Source of the DNA: Erysipelotrichaceae bacterium
GTDB taxonomy: Bacteria; Bacillota_I; Bacilli_A; ML615J-28; CAG-313
Reading direction: 5' to 3'
Length of the DNA: 64,000 nucleotides
NCBI GenBank assembly: GCA_015059015.1
Contig: SVBG01000011.1
Span: forward strand, 1 to 64,000
In this document: piece after piece, positions 36,855 through 46,508 of the stretch
Layout: each line of letters starts with the position of its first letter
Position numbering within the stretch: the stretch's first letter is position 1
Notes under the pieces: model-generated
Databases searched by the model: none
What the model was told of the DNA's origin: nothing
Seen by the model: only the letters and a program-made list of their open reading frames with translations
Position numbers and translations under genes: made by a program

Positions 36855-37514
36855 ATGATTAAAGTTAATAATATTACATGTAAATATAAAAATGGATCTA
36901 ATATTCAAATAATATTAGAAGATGTTTCTTTTGAAATTAAAGATGGTGAATTTGTTATTATTACTGGAACAAGTGGTTCTGGTAAGACAACACTTTTGAA
37001 GATATTGAGTGGGATTCAAAAACCTGATAATGGTAGTGTGTATTGGGATGATATTAATATATATGAACTTTCAAATAGTAGTTTAAGTAATTTAAGACTT
37101 AAAGATAGTGGTTTTATTTATCAAGATTTTATGTTAATAGATGAACTTAATGTTTATGATAATCTTATTTTGTCTCAAAGATTGTTAAAAATTAAAGATG
37201 AAAAAAGAGTTAATGATGTTATTGAAATGTTATCAATTAATCATTTATTAAAAAAATATCCAAGTGTTTTAAGTGGTGGTGAAAAACAAAGGGTTGCAAT
37301 AGCAAGAGCACTAATTAATAAACCTAAAATTTTATTTTGTGATGAGCCTACTGGATCTTTAGATTTTAAAGCTACACTTGAAATTATGGAATTATTATCT
37401 AAGTTAAATAAAAAATATAATATTACAGTAATTCTTGTTACGCATGAACAAGAGAATTTGAAGTATGCAACAAGAATAATAAAATATAATAATGGTGTAT
37501 TAGAATGCGATTAA
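36855..37514 (+). CDS. ABC transporter ATP-binding protein (MacB/LolD-like)
   Basis: The roughly 219-residue ATPase has Walker A (GTSGSGKTTLLK, about 38-49), signature LSGGEKQRVAIARAL (about 139-153) and Walker B LFCDEPTGSLD. The LolD/MacB/BceA class works with FtsX-like permeases. The ATG at 36855 is eight codons inside the longer reading frame and is preceded by AGAGGGTAAC, which decides the start. The permease gene overlaps its end by ten bases. Confidence 0.93.
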   Translation: MIKVNNITCKYKNGSNIQIILEDVSFEIKDGEFVIITGTSGSGKTTLLKILSGIQKPDNGSVYWDDINIYELSNSSLSNLRLKDSGFIYQDFMLIDELNVYDNLILSQRLLKIKDEKRVNDVIEMLSINHLLKKYPSVLSGGEKQRVAIARALINKPKILFCDEPTGSLDFKATLEIMELLSKLNKKYNITVILVTHEQENLKYATRIIKYNNGVLECD

Positions 37515-39742
37515 AGATATTATATGAAAATATTAAACATCATTTAGTATTATCTTTATTTATAGTGTTTACTACTATTGTTATCGTAACATCAATTAAT
37601 CTATCTTTAGAAACTAATTCTTTTTTGAATCATGTTACAGGTGATGAATATAAACTTGTTAATCATGATATGGATATTATTATAAAAGCTAATACTGGGT
37701 TATCGCTAAAAGGTACTAGGGGAGATAATTTAGAGTATGATTCATCATATGAAAGAAGAAATGCATTTTATAATGTTACGCTTCTTGTTAAATCAGATAA
37801 TTCTAATTGTGTTATTCAAATATTTGAAGGAACTAACGAAGATATAAATTCTGCTTTTAATAAAAGTCTTAATATAAATGACTTTGAAATTGTTATTACA
37901 AAAAGTTTAGCTAATAATTTACAAGTATCTATTAACGACTTAATTGATTTATATATTGGTGATAAAATTGTTAAATATAAAGTAGTTGATATCATTGATG
38001 GAAGTGGAATGTATAAAGGTGATAGTGCTTTTATAACTGGTTATAATGTTGCAGAACACTATGCTCTTAAAAAGATGTATAATCTGATCATGTTAGATGT
38101 AAAAGATGATGTTAATTTTGATGGTCTTTATAATCATATTAAGAATAAATATAATTCTTATACTGTTACTAATATTAATGATACAAAACATGTAGAATCA
38201 TTATCTAATAGTTCTTTAGATGAAACTCTTATGATTATAACATTGATCTTTATTATTATTCTTATAATTTTACTTAAAATGTTTAGTGAAAAATTAAAAA
38301 AACAAAAAGAATATTTTATATTAATAGGAAAGAACAACTTTTATAAATCTTATCAATTATTAGCTTGGTTATTTTTAATTATTATATCTTTAACTTTTTC
38401 TATTTTACTGTCTAATTTATTTATTAATATAATGCTTGAAATCTATAAATGTAGAATTCCATATATCATTAATAAAATTTCATTTATTTATAGTTTAATA
38501 CCACTTTTAGTTGTAATGTTATTTAGGGTTTTTGATGTAAACTTTAGAAAGGTTAATTTTAATAAAATATACATTTATATATTAATATCTTTTTCTTTAG
38601 TGTTTAGTGTTTTGATGATTTGTTTTAAGAATAGTAATTTATTTAGTGTATTTTTATTATTATTAATTATCGTATTGAGTTTATTTATTATTGAAATAGT
38701 GTATAGATTATCTAAGTATGTTTTGAGTTATATTCAAAGAGTATATATATATGATTTAAATAAGAAAACACTTATATTTAGATTATTACAATTTATATAT
38801 GTTTTTATAATAGTAATTATTTCACTTATTTTATCTACTTTAAATACATATACAACACAAATAAACAACTTTTCTGAATTAGTTAAATTAGATACTGTTG
38901 TTGCTACAAAAACGATCTTTACTGAAAATGATTCATATGATCAAATACAAATTGATAATAATGTAAATATCTATGATACTAATTTAAATATTGTATTAGG
39001 GCTAAATGTAAATCAATATGAGTCCTATTTAGATTATCCGCCATTAACAAGTGAAGAAAAAGATAAATTTTCGAAAGATGTAAATTATATCATCTTACCT
39101 AAATATTTTGAAAATACTTATCATCTTGAAGTTGGAGATGAGGTTGAGTTATTAATTAATGAAAAAATAGAAAGTTTTAAAATATTAAAGTTTGTTAATC
39201 ATATATATTATAAGATGGCAATAATTAATCATAGTGATAATATGTATTATGGTTATGCAATTGATTCTAATAATTTGAGTGATGATTTGATAACTAATTT
39301 TAATGATTATAAATATTCAATTGTTAATTTTAAAGATTCAATAAATAAACATCAAGATTTATATAATAATGTTTTACAACTTGTTAAATATACCTTAGTT
39401 ATAATAATTGGTATTATAATATTATTGTCTATTTATATTGCGTATGAAGAGCATCTATATCAAGAAAGTAATCTTAGAAAATTAAAATTATTGGGTCTTA
39501 ATAATCAACAAATGATGTTAACTTCAATTGTTAAATTTATATATAATTTAGTATTATGTTCTTTATTAGGCATTATTTCATCAAAAATTATTTTAAGTAT
39601 TATTGATGATGTTGCAGAAAACTTTAATACTATATTCTATATTGAATTTGATTTTAAGATTGTCTTAATATCAACAGTAATAACTTCAGTATGTCTATTG
39701 ATTAGTTTTATATATTCTAATATAAAATATCGTAAAATATAA
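37505..39742 (+). CDS. FtsX-like ABC transporter permease
   Basis: The 745 residues have a first membrane segment (about 14-31), an extracellular domain (about 35-245), clusters of membrane segments between about 250 and 440, a second extracellular region, and a C-terminal FtsX-like set (about 620-645, 675-700, 720-740). It is paired by a ten-base overlap with the ATPase gene. MacB/BceAB-like systems move peptides or lipids, or act as mechanotransducers; the substrate cannot be told. No two-component genes lie beside it. Confidence 0.87.
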   Translation: MRLKILYENIKHHLVLSLFIVFTTIVIVTSINLSLETNSFLNHVTGDEYKLVNHDMDIIIKANTGLSLKGTRGDNLEYDSSYERRNAFYNVTLLVKSDNSNCVIQIFEGTNEDINSAFNKSLNINDFEIVITKSLANNLQVSINDLIDLYIGDKIVKYKVVDIIDGSGMYKGDSAFITGYNVAEHYALKKMYNLIMLDVKDDVNFDGLYNHIKNKYNSYTVTNINDTKHVESLSNSSLDETLMIITLIFIIILIILLKMFSEKLKKQKEYFILIGKNNFYKSYQLLAWLFLIIISLTFSILLSNLFINIMLEIYKCRIPYIINKISFIYSLIPLLVVMLFRVFDVNFRKVNFNKIYIYILISFSLVFSVLMICFKNSNLFSVFLLLLIIVLSLFIIEIVYRLSKYVLSYIQRVYIYDLNKKTLIFRLLQFIYVFIIVIISLILSTLNTYTTQINNFSELVKLDTVVATKTIFTENDSYDQIQIDNNVNIYDTNLNIVLGLNVNQYESYLDYPPLTSEEKDKFSKDVNYIILPKYFENTYHLEVGDEVELLINEKIESFKILKFVNHIYYKMAIINHSDNMYYGYAIDSNNLSDDLITNFNDYKYSIVNFKDSINKHQDLYNNVLQLVKYTLVIIIGIIILLSIYIAYEEHLYQESNLRKLKLLGLNNQQMMLTSIVKFIYNLVLCSLLGIISSKIILSIIDDVAENFNTIFYIEFDFKIVLISTVITSVCLLISFIYSNIKYRKI

Positions 39743-39752
39743 TTTATAAAAT

Positions 39753-39784
39753 AAAAAATGTGCAGATTTCTGCACATTTTCTAT
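39753..39784. terminator. Bidirectional terminator between the ABC permease and relB-like gene
   Basis: AAAATGTGCAG and CTGCACATTTT flank four bases. A tracts on the left and T tracts on the right serve both converging genes. Confidence 0.8.
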
Positions 39785-40113
39785 TTTGTAAAGTTTCTTT
39801 TTATTGCAAATACAGCAGTTTCATAATCAATTTGACCTGTCGAATATAAAGTTAATATATTTTTATTTTTCTGACTAATTTCACCACTACCAGCAGTTGA
39901 TTCTAATATTGCAGCAAGTTCAGTTAACTCATCGTTATTAACTTTAGGAAGTTCGATTTCAAACGGGAATCCGCCTCGTAAAATTACTTGATTAAGAAAC
40001 ATAGACACTGCATATGATGTATTAACTCCTAGTTTTTTGAAAATATATTCTGATTGTTCTTTCACATTAGGTTCAATTCTTATGTGGATTAATTCTGTTT
40101 TGTTACTTGACAT
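39781..40113 (-). CDS. RelB/DinJ-family antitoxin, without a toxin partner
   Basis: The roughly 110-residue protein begins MSSNKTELIHIRIEPNVKEQ and has a ribbon-helix-helix N-terminus with AVSMFLNQVILRGGFPFEI, the typical DinJ/RelB signature. The C-terminal half would hold the toxin-binding segment. ATG 40113 is chosen because the protein motif starts there, though GAGGTG lies a long 14-15 bases upstream. No RelE/YafQ-like gene is adjacent: the permease ends on one side and lgt begins on the other. It may be an orphan repressor or a relic of a pair. Confidence 0.8.
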   Translation of the reverse strand: MSSNKTELIHIRIEPNVKEQSEYIFKKLGVNTSYAVSMFLNQVILRGGFPFEIELPKVNNDELTELAAILESTAGSGEISQKNKNILTLYSTGQIDYETAVFAIKRNFTK

Positions 40114-40143
40114 TTTATTTATATTATTCACCTCTTTAAATGT

Positions 40144-40161
40144 TGTATCACATTTGATACA
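40144..40161 (-). promoter_or_regulatory. Operator-like dyad in the relB-like promoter
   Basis: TGTATCA and TGATACA are perfect seven-base arms around CATT, upstream of the antitoxin gene. On the minus strand TTGATT (40173-40168) lies just upstream. The dyad therefore sits in the promoter spacer, a normal place for autorepression by a ribbon-helix-helix protein. Confidence 0.55.
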
Positions 40162-40182
40162 CAAAATCAAGTGTTAAAAATA

Positions 40183-40219
40183 AAAAACTGCAAACTTTTA
40201 TGATAGTGTTGCAGTTTTT
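40183..40219. terminator. Terminator after lgt
   Basis: AAAAACTGCAA and TTGCAGTTTTT are perfect 11-base arms; on the minus strand the stem closes the lgt transcript. Confidence 0.75.
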
Positions 40220-40243
40220 ATTGTGTTTGTATTTTGTTTAATT

Positions 40244-41293
40244 TTATTCTATTTCTTGTTCTATATTACACTCTTTACAATAGTATACTAAGTGTTCTGT
40301 ATTTTTTAGTTCTACTTCATTAACTTCTGTTATTTCTTTATGCCAAGAAAGTTTCATCTTATTGTTGCAAGTAGGACAATTACATTTTTTAGTTAGTCCT
40401 TTAAATATGTTTTTATAACTTGCTTCATAGTATCTTATTCTTGGTGTAATAGATGTAGGATCTTGATGGTATTTTTCAAGTTCTTTTTTAAGAACTCGTT
40501 TTCTTAAGAAGAAGATGAGTATTCCACCTGCAATCATTATGATTGACATAAATTGTGATGGAGTTAAAAAGCCAAATGGTGAAGCACCTCTGTCATCTCC
40601 ACGTAACATTTCAATAAAAATTCTAAAGATACCATAAGATATTAGATAAGTTTCAGTATGGTATTTCTTTAAGAATAAGAAGAATATTATAAACGCTATA
40701 AGTAAGAATGCTGCTTCATATAGTTGTGTAGGATGTACTATTAAATATTGTCCTGTTATTTCATCTTTTCCTGCTTCTGAGTAAGGTATTCCTAAGAAGA
40801 AGTCAGTTTCTTTGCCATAACAACATCCAGCTAAGAAGCATCCGATTCTACCAAAACAGTGTGCAATTAAGATACCAATAACTATTTGGTCCATATAATT
40901 GATTGCGCGATTTTTATCATATTTCATTCCAAATGGATATATAATAAAGAAAACAATTATTCCTGTAATAATCCCACCTGCGAATGTTATACCACCTTCA
41001 TTAAAATCAAGTTTAAATGGCTCGCCTGTTTCTAAGTGTAGTTCAATACAGTGCCATAATGTATCAAAGAATGATGCTCCAAGATATACAAACATTCCGC
41101 CAATTAGTGTTATGATTGTTAATCTATCAATTGTTTTTTCATCAGTTCCATATTTTCTTAAACGGTAAAAAAATACAAGTGAACAACATATTACGCCAAT
41201 CACCATCATGATGGCATAGCTACTGATTGATTTACCGAATATAACTATATTATCCCATTTATCAACGTTAAATAAAAACATTAAGGATTTCAA
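40244..41293 (-). CDS. lgt: Prolipoprotein diacylglyceryl transferase with a C-terminal zinc ribbon
   Basis: Lgt transfers diacylglyceryl from phosphatidylglycerol to the lipobox cysteine of prolipoproteins. The 349 residues include about seven membrane segments and the signature region HCFGRIGCFLAGCCYG (about 145-160), then HPTQLYEA. After the usual end there is an extra tail of about 60 residues with two C-x2-C pairs (CPTCNN, CKECN), a likely zinc ribbon. The start is TTG 41293 because GAGGTGATAAA lies just before it; the later in-frame ATG would be too far. The window encodes at least four lipoproteins that need this enzyme. Confidence 0.93.
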   Translation of the reverse strand: MKSLMFLFNVDKWDNIVIFGKSISSYAIMMVIGVICCSLVFFYRLRKYGTDEKTIDRLTIITLIGGMFVYLGASFFDTLWHCIELHLETGEPFKLDFNEGGITFAGGIITGIIVFFIIYPFGMKYDKNRAINYMDQIVIGILIAHCFGRIGCFLAGCCYGKETDFFLGIPYSEAGKDEITGQYLIVHPTQLYEAAFLLIAFIIFFLFLKKYHTETYLISYGIFRIFIEMLRGDDRGASPFGFLTPSQFMSIIMIAGGILIFFLRKRVLKKELEKYHQDPTSITPRIRYYEASYKNIFKGLTKKCNCPTCNNKMKLSWHKEITEVNEVELKNTEHLVYYCKECNIEQEIE

Positions 41294-41457
41294 TTTATCA
41301 CCTCGTTTTTCTTATATATATTTTACCAAAAAAAATAATTTTAGTCAAGATGTAAGAACTTATGGTATAGTATAATCGTTATTTAATTAGTCAAACAAGT
41401 GAAAAAATATTTAAAAAAGTGTATAATGTTAATATATAAATTAGTGGAGTATAAATT

Positions 41458-42063
41458 ATGGAATTATTTAATGAAATTAATAGTTTTATAAAACGTAGTA
41501 AATTAGAACTTTCTATTTTTAAATTATTGTTACTATATCATAAAAGTAGTGAGGATATTTTATGTTATGATGTGATTTTAGAGGTAACTTCTAAGATTGA
41601 AAGTGATTTGGTAATTTATTCTAAAGAAAAAAGTGAAGCTTTATATAATACAATAGATAATGATTTTGTTACTTTAAAAGAATTATATGAAGAATTTAAA
41701 AAAGAAGTATATCCTTATTTTCCTGTTAAAGGGGTAATGTTATTATCAGTTTTACCTAAAACAGATGTTGATAAGATTTATAATTTTTTAGTTAGGTATT
41801 TAGAATTTGAGGAATCTAAAGGGCTTGATGCTCTTGTGTTTCAAATTTATAAAACATTAATGTATTTTCCAAGTGAAGAATATCGAAATAGTGTAAAAGA
41901 TTTTTTAAGTCAAACTATTATAACTAGTGATAGATTAGAAAGTGTTATGGCAAGTATTAAACAACATAAAAAAGATTTGAAAAATGAAGGTTTAGAGGCT
42001 AGCTATATTGAACTTCTTGCGATGTATTTTAACTATTTATGTAAGGAGTTTAGACATGTATAA
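41458..42063 (+). CDS. Hypothetical protein upstream of rsmB
   Basis: The 201-residue, mostly helical cytosolic protein (for example SKLELSIFKLLLLYHK, then VKDFLSQTIITSDRLESVMA) has no signal or metal motif and no family I recognise. Its end overlaps the rsmB start (ATGTATAA) by eight bases, so translation of the two is probably coupled. In relatives this position is often occupied by fmt, def or priA; this protein resembles none. Confidence 0.75.
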   Translation: MELFNEINSFIKRSKLELSIFKLLLLYHKSSEDILCYDVILEVTSKIESDLVIYSKEKSEALYNTIDNDFVTLKELYEEFKKEVYPYFPVKGVMLLSVLPKTDVDKIYNFLVRYLEFEESKGLDALVFQIYKTLMYFPSEEYRNSVKDFLSQTIITSDRLESVMASIKQHKKDLKNEGLEASYIELLAMYFNYLCKEFRHV

Positions 42064-43297
42064 AAGACTTGCTATAGATTTAGTTAAAATATTTAATGAA
42101 AGAGCATATCTTTCTATAGTGTTAGATAATTCTATTAAAGAATTAAAATTAGAGATTAGTGATAAAAAAGTATATACTAAAATTTTATATGGCGTTTGCG
42201 AAAAAAGAATGCTGATCGATTATAACATGTCTTTACTTATTAAAGGTAAACGTGTTAAACCATTTATTAAAAATATTTTACGTATTGGTGTTTATGTGAT
42301 TGACTATATGAATATGAAAGATCATTATATAGTTAATGAGCTTGTTAAAATTGTTAAAAAAGATGATTATAAATCGGCAATGTTTGTTAATGGTGTTTTA
42401 AGAAGTTATCAAAGAAGTGAAAAACCTAGTGTTAATAATTTAAGTAAAGTAGAGCGTGTTAGTTTAGAAGTATCACTACCTTTAGAACTTACTAATTTAC
42501 TTTATAAACAATATAAAGATAATCTTGTTAGTTTTTTTGAAAATGGTAGTAGTCTTAATACATATCGTATTAATACGTTAAAAACAAATGTTGGTGAAAT
42601 AAAAAGTATTTTAGATAAATTGAATATTTCATATGACATTGATAATGTAACGCTTTATACACGTGATGCGCTTCTTGATACTGATATGTTTAAAGAGGGA
42701 TTAATTATTGCGCAAGACGCATCAAGTATTAGAGTTGCTGAAGTTGTAAATCCTACTTTAGGTTCAAGTGTCTTAGATGCTTGTAGTGCACCAGGGGGAA
42801 AAAGTCTTCATATGGCAGCTATTATGAATAATACTGGTAGTATTACTTCTTGTGATGTGTATGAACATAAACTTGAAAAAATAAATGATAACGCAAAAAA
42901 ACTTGGTGTATCTATTATTAATACTCTTTTAGCTGATGCAACAACTTATGATTATAATAAAAAGTTTGATTATTGTTTAGTAGATGTTCCTTGTTCTGGA
43001 CTTGGAGTAATAAGTCATAAACCAGATTTAAAATATCATATTACATTGAAAGATATTGAAGGGATTAATAATCTTCAAAAAAAGATTATTCGTCATGTAA
43101 AAGATTATGTAAAAGATGGTGGAATACTTGTATATAGTACTTGTACAATTAATAAGTTTGAGAATGAATGGTTGATTAAAGATTTCTTAAATGAATTTAA
43201 AGAGTTTGTAAAATTAGAAGAAGAAATTATCCTTCCAAGCAGCAAAGGGGATGGATTTTATATATGTAAAATGAGAAAGGAAAAGATTCATGAATAG
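42056..43297 (+). CDS. rsmB: 16S rRNA (cytosine-C5)-methyltransferase RsmB
   Basis: RsmB makes m5C967-type modification in 16S rRNA. The roughly 413-residue protein has an N-terminal NusB-like helical domain (about 1-125) and a methyltransferase domain: SAM loop DACSAPGGKSLHMA (about 240-253), catalytic VDVPCSGLGVISHKPD (about 307-322) and second cysteine in YSTCTINKFENEWL (about 360-373). ATG 42056, with AAGGAG upstream, is preferred over an earlier in-frame ATG at 42008. It overlaps the next gene, rlmN, by eight bases. Confidence 0.95.
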   Translation: MYKRLAIDLVKIFNERAYLSIVLDNSIKELKLEISDKKVYTKILYGVCEKRMLIDYNMSLLIKGKRVKPFIKNILRIGVYVIDYMNMKDHYIVNELVKIVKKDDYKSAMFVNGVLRSYQRSEKPSVNNLSKVERVSLEVSLPLELTNLLYKQYKDNLVSFFENGSSLNTYRINTLKTNVGEIKSILDKLNISYDIDNVTLYTRDALLDTDMFKEGLIIAQDASSIRVAEVVNPTLGSSVLDACSAPGGKSLHMAAIMNNTGSITSCDVYEHKLEKINDNAKKLGVSIINTLLADATTYDYNKKFDYCLVDVPCSGLGVISHKPDLKYHITLKDIEGINNLQKKIIRHVKDYVKDGGILVYSTCTINKFENEWLIKDFLNEFKEFVKLEEEIILPSSKGDGFYICKMRKEKIHE

Positions 43298-44339
43298 TAT
43301 TTATAATTATACTCTAGAAGAACTAGGTAATTATTTTATATCAATTGGTGATAAAAAATTCCGTGCTATTCAAATCTTTGAATGGCTTTATAGAAGTCGT
43401 GTTAATAGTTTTGATGAAATGACTAATGTACCTAAAAAAGCTATTGTTCACTTAAAAGAAAACTTTACAATGGATTTACTAACCCTTGAACGTCTTCAAG
43501 TATCAAGTGATGGTACAAGAAAATATTTATTTAAACTTAGTGATGGACATTTTATTGAATCAGTTTTAATGAGACATAACTATGGAAATAGTATTTGTGT
43601 AACAAGCGAAGTGGGTTGTAATATGGGGTGTGCTTTTTGTGCTAGTGGAGAACTTGGTTGTGTTAGAAGACTTACACTTGAAGAGATGGTGCTTCAAGTT
43701 TTGACTGTTCAAAAAGATTTAGATAAAGAGGGTTCTCGTATTACTAATGTTGTTGTTATGGGAATTGGTGAACCATTTGATAATTATGATGTTCTTTTAA
43801 AATTTTTAACAGTAATAAACTATGCAAAAGGACTTGAAATTGGTGCTCGTCATATTACAGTATCTACTTGTGGAATTGTTCCTAAAATAAAAGAATTTGC
43901 AGAATTTCCACTACAAATTAATTTAGCATTAAGTCTTCATGCACCAACTAATGAACTTAGAAATAAATTAATGAAGATTAATAAAGCATATCCAATTGAA
44001 GAAGTAATGGAAGCGATAAAATATTATTATGATAAAACTAATCGTCGTGTAACGTTTGAATATATATTACTTCATGGTATAAACGATACAAAAGATTGTG
44101 CAAAAGAACTTATAAAACTTATTCGTGGTATGAATGTATATGTTAATTTAATTCCATATAATGAAGTATCTACTAAACCTTTTAAAACTACACCACACAT
44201 AGAGGCAGAAGAATTCTTTAGTATTTTACATAAAGCAGGTATTAATGTAACACTTCGAATGGAACATGGTTCTGATATAGATGCTGCTTGTGGACAACTT
44301 CGTGCAAAAAGAATGAGAGAAGATATTAATGATTTATAA
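43290..44339 (+). CDS. rlmN: Dual-specificity 23S/tRNA adenine C2 methyltransferase RlmN
   Basis: This radical-SAM enzyme methylates A2503 of 23S rRNA and A37 of some tRNAs. The 349 residues contain the C-x3-C-x2-C cluster motif CNMGCAFCASGELG (about 110-123), VVMGIGEPFDNYD (about 152-164), ALSLHAPTNELR and the C-terminal catalytic cysteine region DIDAACGQLRA. It overlaps both neighbours, rsmB and rsgA, which fits one ribosome-maturation operon. The prpC-prkC pair found between rlmN and rsgA in B. subtilis is absent. Confidence 0.97.
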   Translation: MNSIYNYTLEELGNYFISIGDKKFRAIQIFEWLYRSRVNSFDEMTNVPKKAIVHLKENFTMDLLTLERLQVSSDGTRKYLFKLSDGHFIESVLMRHNYGNSICVTSEVGCNMGCAFCASGELGCVRRLTLEEMVLQVLTVQKDLDKEGSRITNVVVMGIGEPFDNYDVLLKFLTVINYAKGLEIGARHITVSTCGIVPKIKEFAEFPLQINLALSLHAPTNELRNKLMKINKAYPIEEVMEAIKYYYDKTNRRVTFEYILLHGINDTKDCAKELIKLIRGMNVYVNLIPYNEVSTKPFKTTPHIEAEEFFSILHKAGINVTLRMEHGSDIDAACGQLRAKRMREDINDL

Positions 44340-45261
44340 AGGACTTGTAATTAGATTAATTGCTGGTGAATATTTAGTATATGATTTAAATTCTAAAGAG
44401 ATTTTAAACGCAAAACCTCGTGGTGTTATGCGTATAAAGTCAAGTGCTCCTAAAGTAGGTGACTATGTTGATTATACACTTACAGATGATGGAAAAGGCG
44501 TTATTGAAAGAATACATGAAAGACGTAATGATTTAATTAGACCATATATTAGTAATATTGATCAAGCATTTGTTATTTTTAGTGTCAAAGAACCAGACCT
44601 TAATTTGAATCTTTTAGATAAATTTTTAGTAACATTAGAGTTTAACAATATTACACCAATTATTGTATTTAATAAATGGGATTTACTTTCCTATTGTGAA
44701 ATAGATGAAACTAAAAAGGTTATTAGTTATTATGAATCAATTGGTTATAAAACAATTATTACTTCTTGTAGTAAGAATTTATTAAATGATTTAAAAGATT
44801 ATATTAAAGATAAAATAAGTGTTTTTACTGGTCAAAGTGGAGTGGGTAAAAGTAGTTTACTTAATCTAATTGATCCAGCTTTATCAATTGAAACTAATGA
44901 AATATCACAGGCTCTTGGGCGTGGTAAACATACAACACGTCACGTGGAGTTAATTAATGTGGAATCAGGGTGGGTTGCTGATACTCCTGGATTTGGAACA
45001 ATTGATTTTGAAGGTATGGAGAAAATTGATCTTGCACAAAACTTTATTGAATTTTTTAAATATAGCAGTCTTTGTAAATATAATGGATGTCTTCATATAA
45101 ATGAACCTTCTTGTAAAGTAAAAGAATTAGTTCTTGAAGATAAAATTTTAAAATCTAGATATGAAAATTATTTAGCATTTATAAATGATTTAGGAAAGGA
45201 TAAAAAAGAATATGATTCTAGCCCCATCAATTCTAACAGTAAAAGAAGAAGAAAGAGATAG
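44329..45261 (+). CDS. rsgA: Ribosome small-subunit-dependent GTPase RsgA
   Basis: RsgA is a late 30S assembly factor. The 310 residues contain an N-terminal OB-fold, then the circularly permuted GTPase: NKWD (G4, about 123), GQSGVGKSSLL (G1, about 168-178), TTRHVEL (G2/G3 region), DTPGFGTIDF (G3). A zinc-binding C-terminal helix region follows with CKYNGCLHINEPSCKV. It is within the rlmN-rsgA-rpe-thiN operon, overlapping rlmN by 11 bases and rpe by 50 bases. Confidence 0.96.
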   Translation: MIYKGLVIRLIAGEYLVYDLNSKEILNAKPRGVMRIKSSAPKVGDYVDYTLTDDGKGVIERIHERRNDLIRPYISNIDQAFVIFSVKEPDLNLNLLDKFLVTLEFNNITPIIVFNKWDLLSYCEIDETKKVISYYESIGYKTIITSCSKNLLNDLKDYIKDKISVFTGQSGVGKSSLLNLIDPALSIETNEISQALGRGKHTTRHVELINVESGWVADTPGFGTIDFEGMEKIDLAQNFIEFFKYSSLCKYNGCLHINEPSCKVKELVLEDKILKSRYENYLAFINDLGKDKKEYDSSPINSNSKRRRKR

Positions 45262-45856
45262 TGTTTTAACAGAACTAGCTAATCTTGGAATTATATATTT
45301 ACACCTTGACATTATGGATGGTAAATTTGTACCTAATACCACTGAAGGTGTAGGGATGCTAAAAAAGATTAATAAGTTTGATTTTGTTTTTGATACTCAT
45401 CTTATGGTAGAAGATCCTATTAATTATATTGATAAATTCTATAAAGCAGGTAGTGATATTATTACTTTCCACTATGAAGCAGTTAAAGATGTTTTACCAC
45501 TAATTAGAAAAATTCATTCATTAGGTATTAAATGTGGTGTTTCAATTAAACCAGGTACTAGTCCTGAAGTATTACTTCCATACTTAAAAGAAATAGATCA
45601 AGTTTTAATTATGAGTGTTGAGCCTGGTTTTGGTGGTCAAAAGTTTATGGAGTCTTCACTTGATAAAATTAAATATTTTGATGAGCTTAGAAGTAATAAT
45701 GATGATTATAATTATCTAATTGAAGTAGATGGTGGTATTAATATGGATAATGCACCTCTTGTAAGAAATGCTGGATGTAATGTTGTGGTAATGGGAACAG
45801 CACTTATTAATAGTAATTCTAAAAAAGAAGTTATTGAAAAAGTAGATAGTTTATGA
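45212..45856 (+). CDS. rpe: Ribulose-phosphate 3-epimerase
   Basis: This pentose-phosphate enzyme interconverts ribulose- and xylulose-5-phosphate. The 214-residue TIM barrel has metal ligands in LHLDIMDGKFVPN (about 30-42), DTHLMVEDP, TFHYEA and EVDGGIN. It begins 50 bases inside rsgA with AGGAAAGGA upstream. It ends in the only TGA stop I found in the window; an in-frame TAA follows two codons later. The TGA overlaps the thiN start as ATGA. Confidence 0.96.
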   Translation: MILAPSILTVKEEERDSVLTELANLGIIYLHLDIMDGKFVPNTTEGVGMLKKINKFDFVFDTHLMVEDPINYIDKFYKAGSDIITFHYEAVKDVLPLIRKIHSLGIKCGVSIKPGTSPEVLLPYLKEIDQVLIMSVEPGFGGQKFMESSLDKIKYFDELRSNNDDYNYLIEVDGGINMDNAPLVRNAGCNVVVMGTALINSNSKKEVIEKVDSL

Positions 45857-46458
45857 GAATAATTATTGTTGCGGGGAGCAAATATCAAAACTTTGATCGT
45901 TACGAATATTCACAAGATGACTTTATTATTGGGATTGAAGATGGAGCTTATGAAGTTATAAAAAGAGGGTATCCCTTACATTTAACATTAGGAGATTTTG
46001 ATACTACAACACACTTTGATGAAATAATTTGTAAAGCAAAAGATTTTATTAAGTATCCTAAAGAAAAAGATGAGATTGATTTAGAACTAGCACTAAAGTA
46101 TATAGAAAGTAATTATAAAGATTCTGATGTATATATCTTTAATGCAACACTAGGTAGAATGGATCATGAACTTGTTACTATTAAACTTTTAATTAAATAT
46201 TCTAATCTTAATCTTCATTTAATGAATGATACGGAAGAAATTATTTATTTAACGAAAAATTATAAAATAAGTGAGTTAAATAAAAGATTTAGTTTAATAC
46301 CTCTAGATGATGTAGAACTTGAAATTATTGGTGCAAAGTATCCACTATCTAAAACAACTCTTTCTTTAAAGGATTGTTATACATCTAGTAATGAAACTAA
46401 AGATGTTACTTATATTAATATTTATAGTGGTGGAGTTATTTTAGTAAAAGAAGTATAA
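45853..46458 (+). CDS. thiN: Thiamine pyrophosphokinase
   Basis: The enzyme transfers pyrophosphate from ATP to thiamine, making the cofactor directly. The 201 residues carry LGDFDTTTHF (about 47-56), PKEKDEIDLELALKYI (about 73-88) and ATLGRMDHE (about 98-106), the substrate and Mg sites of the family. It is translationally coupled to rpe. The locus order matches B. subtilis, where spoVM and rpmB follow, as they do here. Confidence 0.93.
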   Translation: MRIIIVAGSKYQNFDRYEYSQDDFIIGIEDGAYEVIKRGYPLHLTLGDFDTTTHFDEIICKAKDFIKYPKEKDEIDLELALKYIESNYKDSDVYIFNATLGRMDHELVTIKLLIKYSNLNLHLMNDTEEIIYLTKNYKISELNKRFSLIPLDDVELEIIGAKYPLSKTTLSLKDCYTSSNETKDVTYINIYSGGVILVKEV

Positions 46459-46469
46459 ATAAAAAAAAG

Positions 46470-46508
46470 ACGCATATAATGTACCAAATGGAGGTATCTT
46501 ATATGCGT
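46470..46508 (+). promoter_or_regulatory. Hairpin covering the spoVM ribosome site and start codon
   Basis: ACGCATATAA (46470-46479) and TTATATGCGT (46499-46508) are perfect ten-base arms. The right arm contains the spoVM ATG (46503). GGAGGT (46490-46495) lies between the arms, and its GGTA can pair with TACC inside the loop. CATATAAT (46473-46480) in the left arm resembles a sigma-E -10 element; initiation there would drop the left arm. The last point is inference. Confidence 0.55.
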
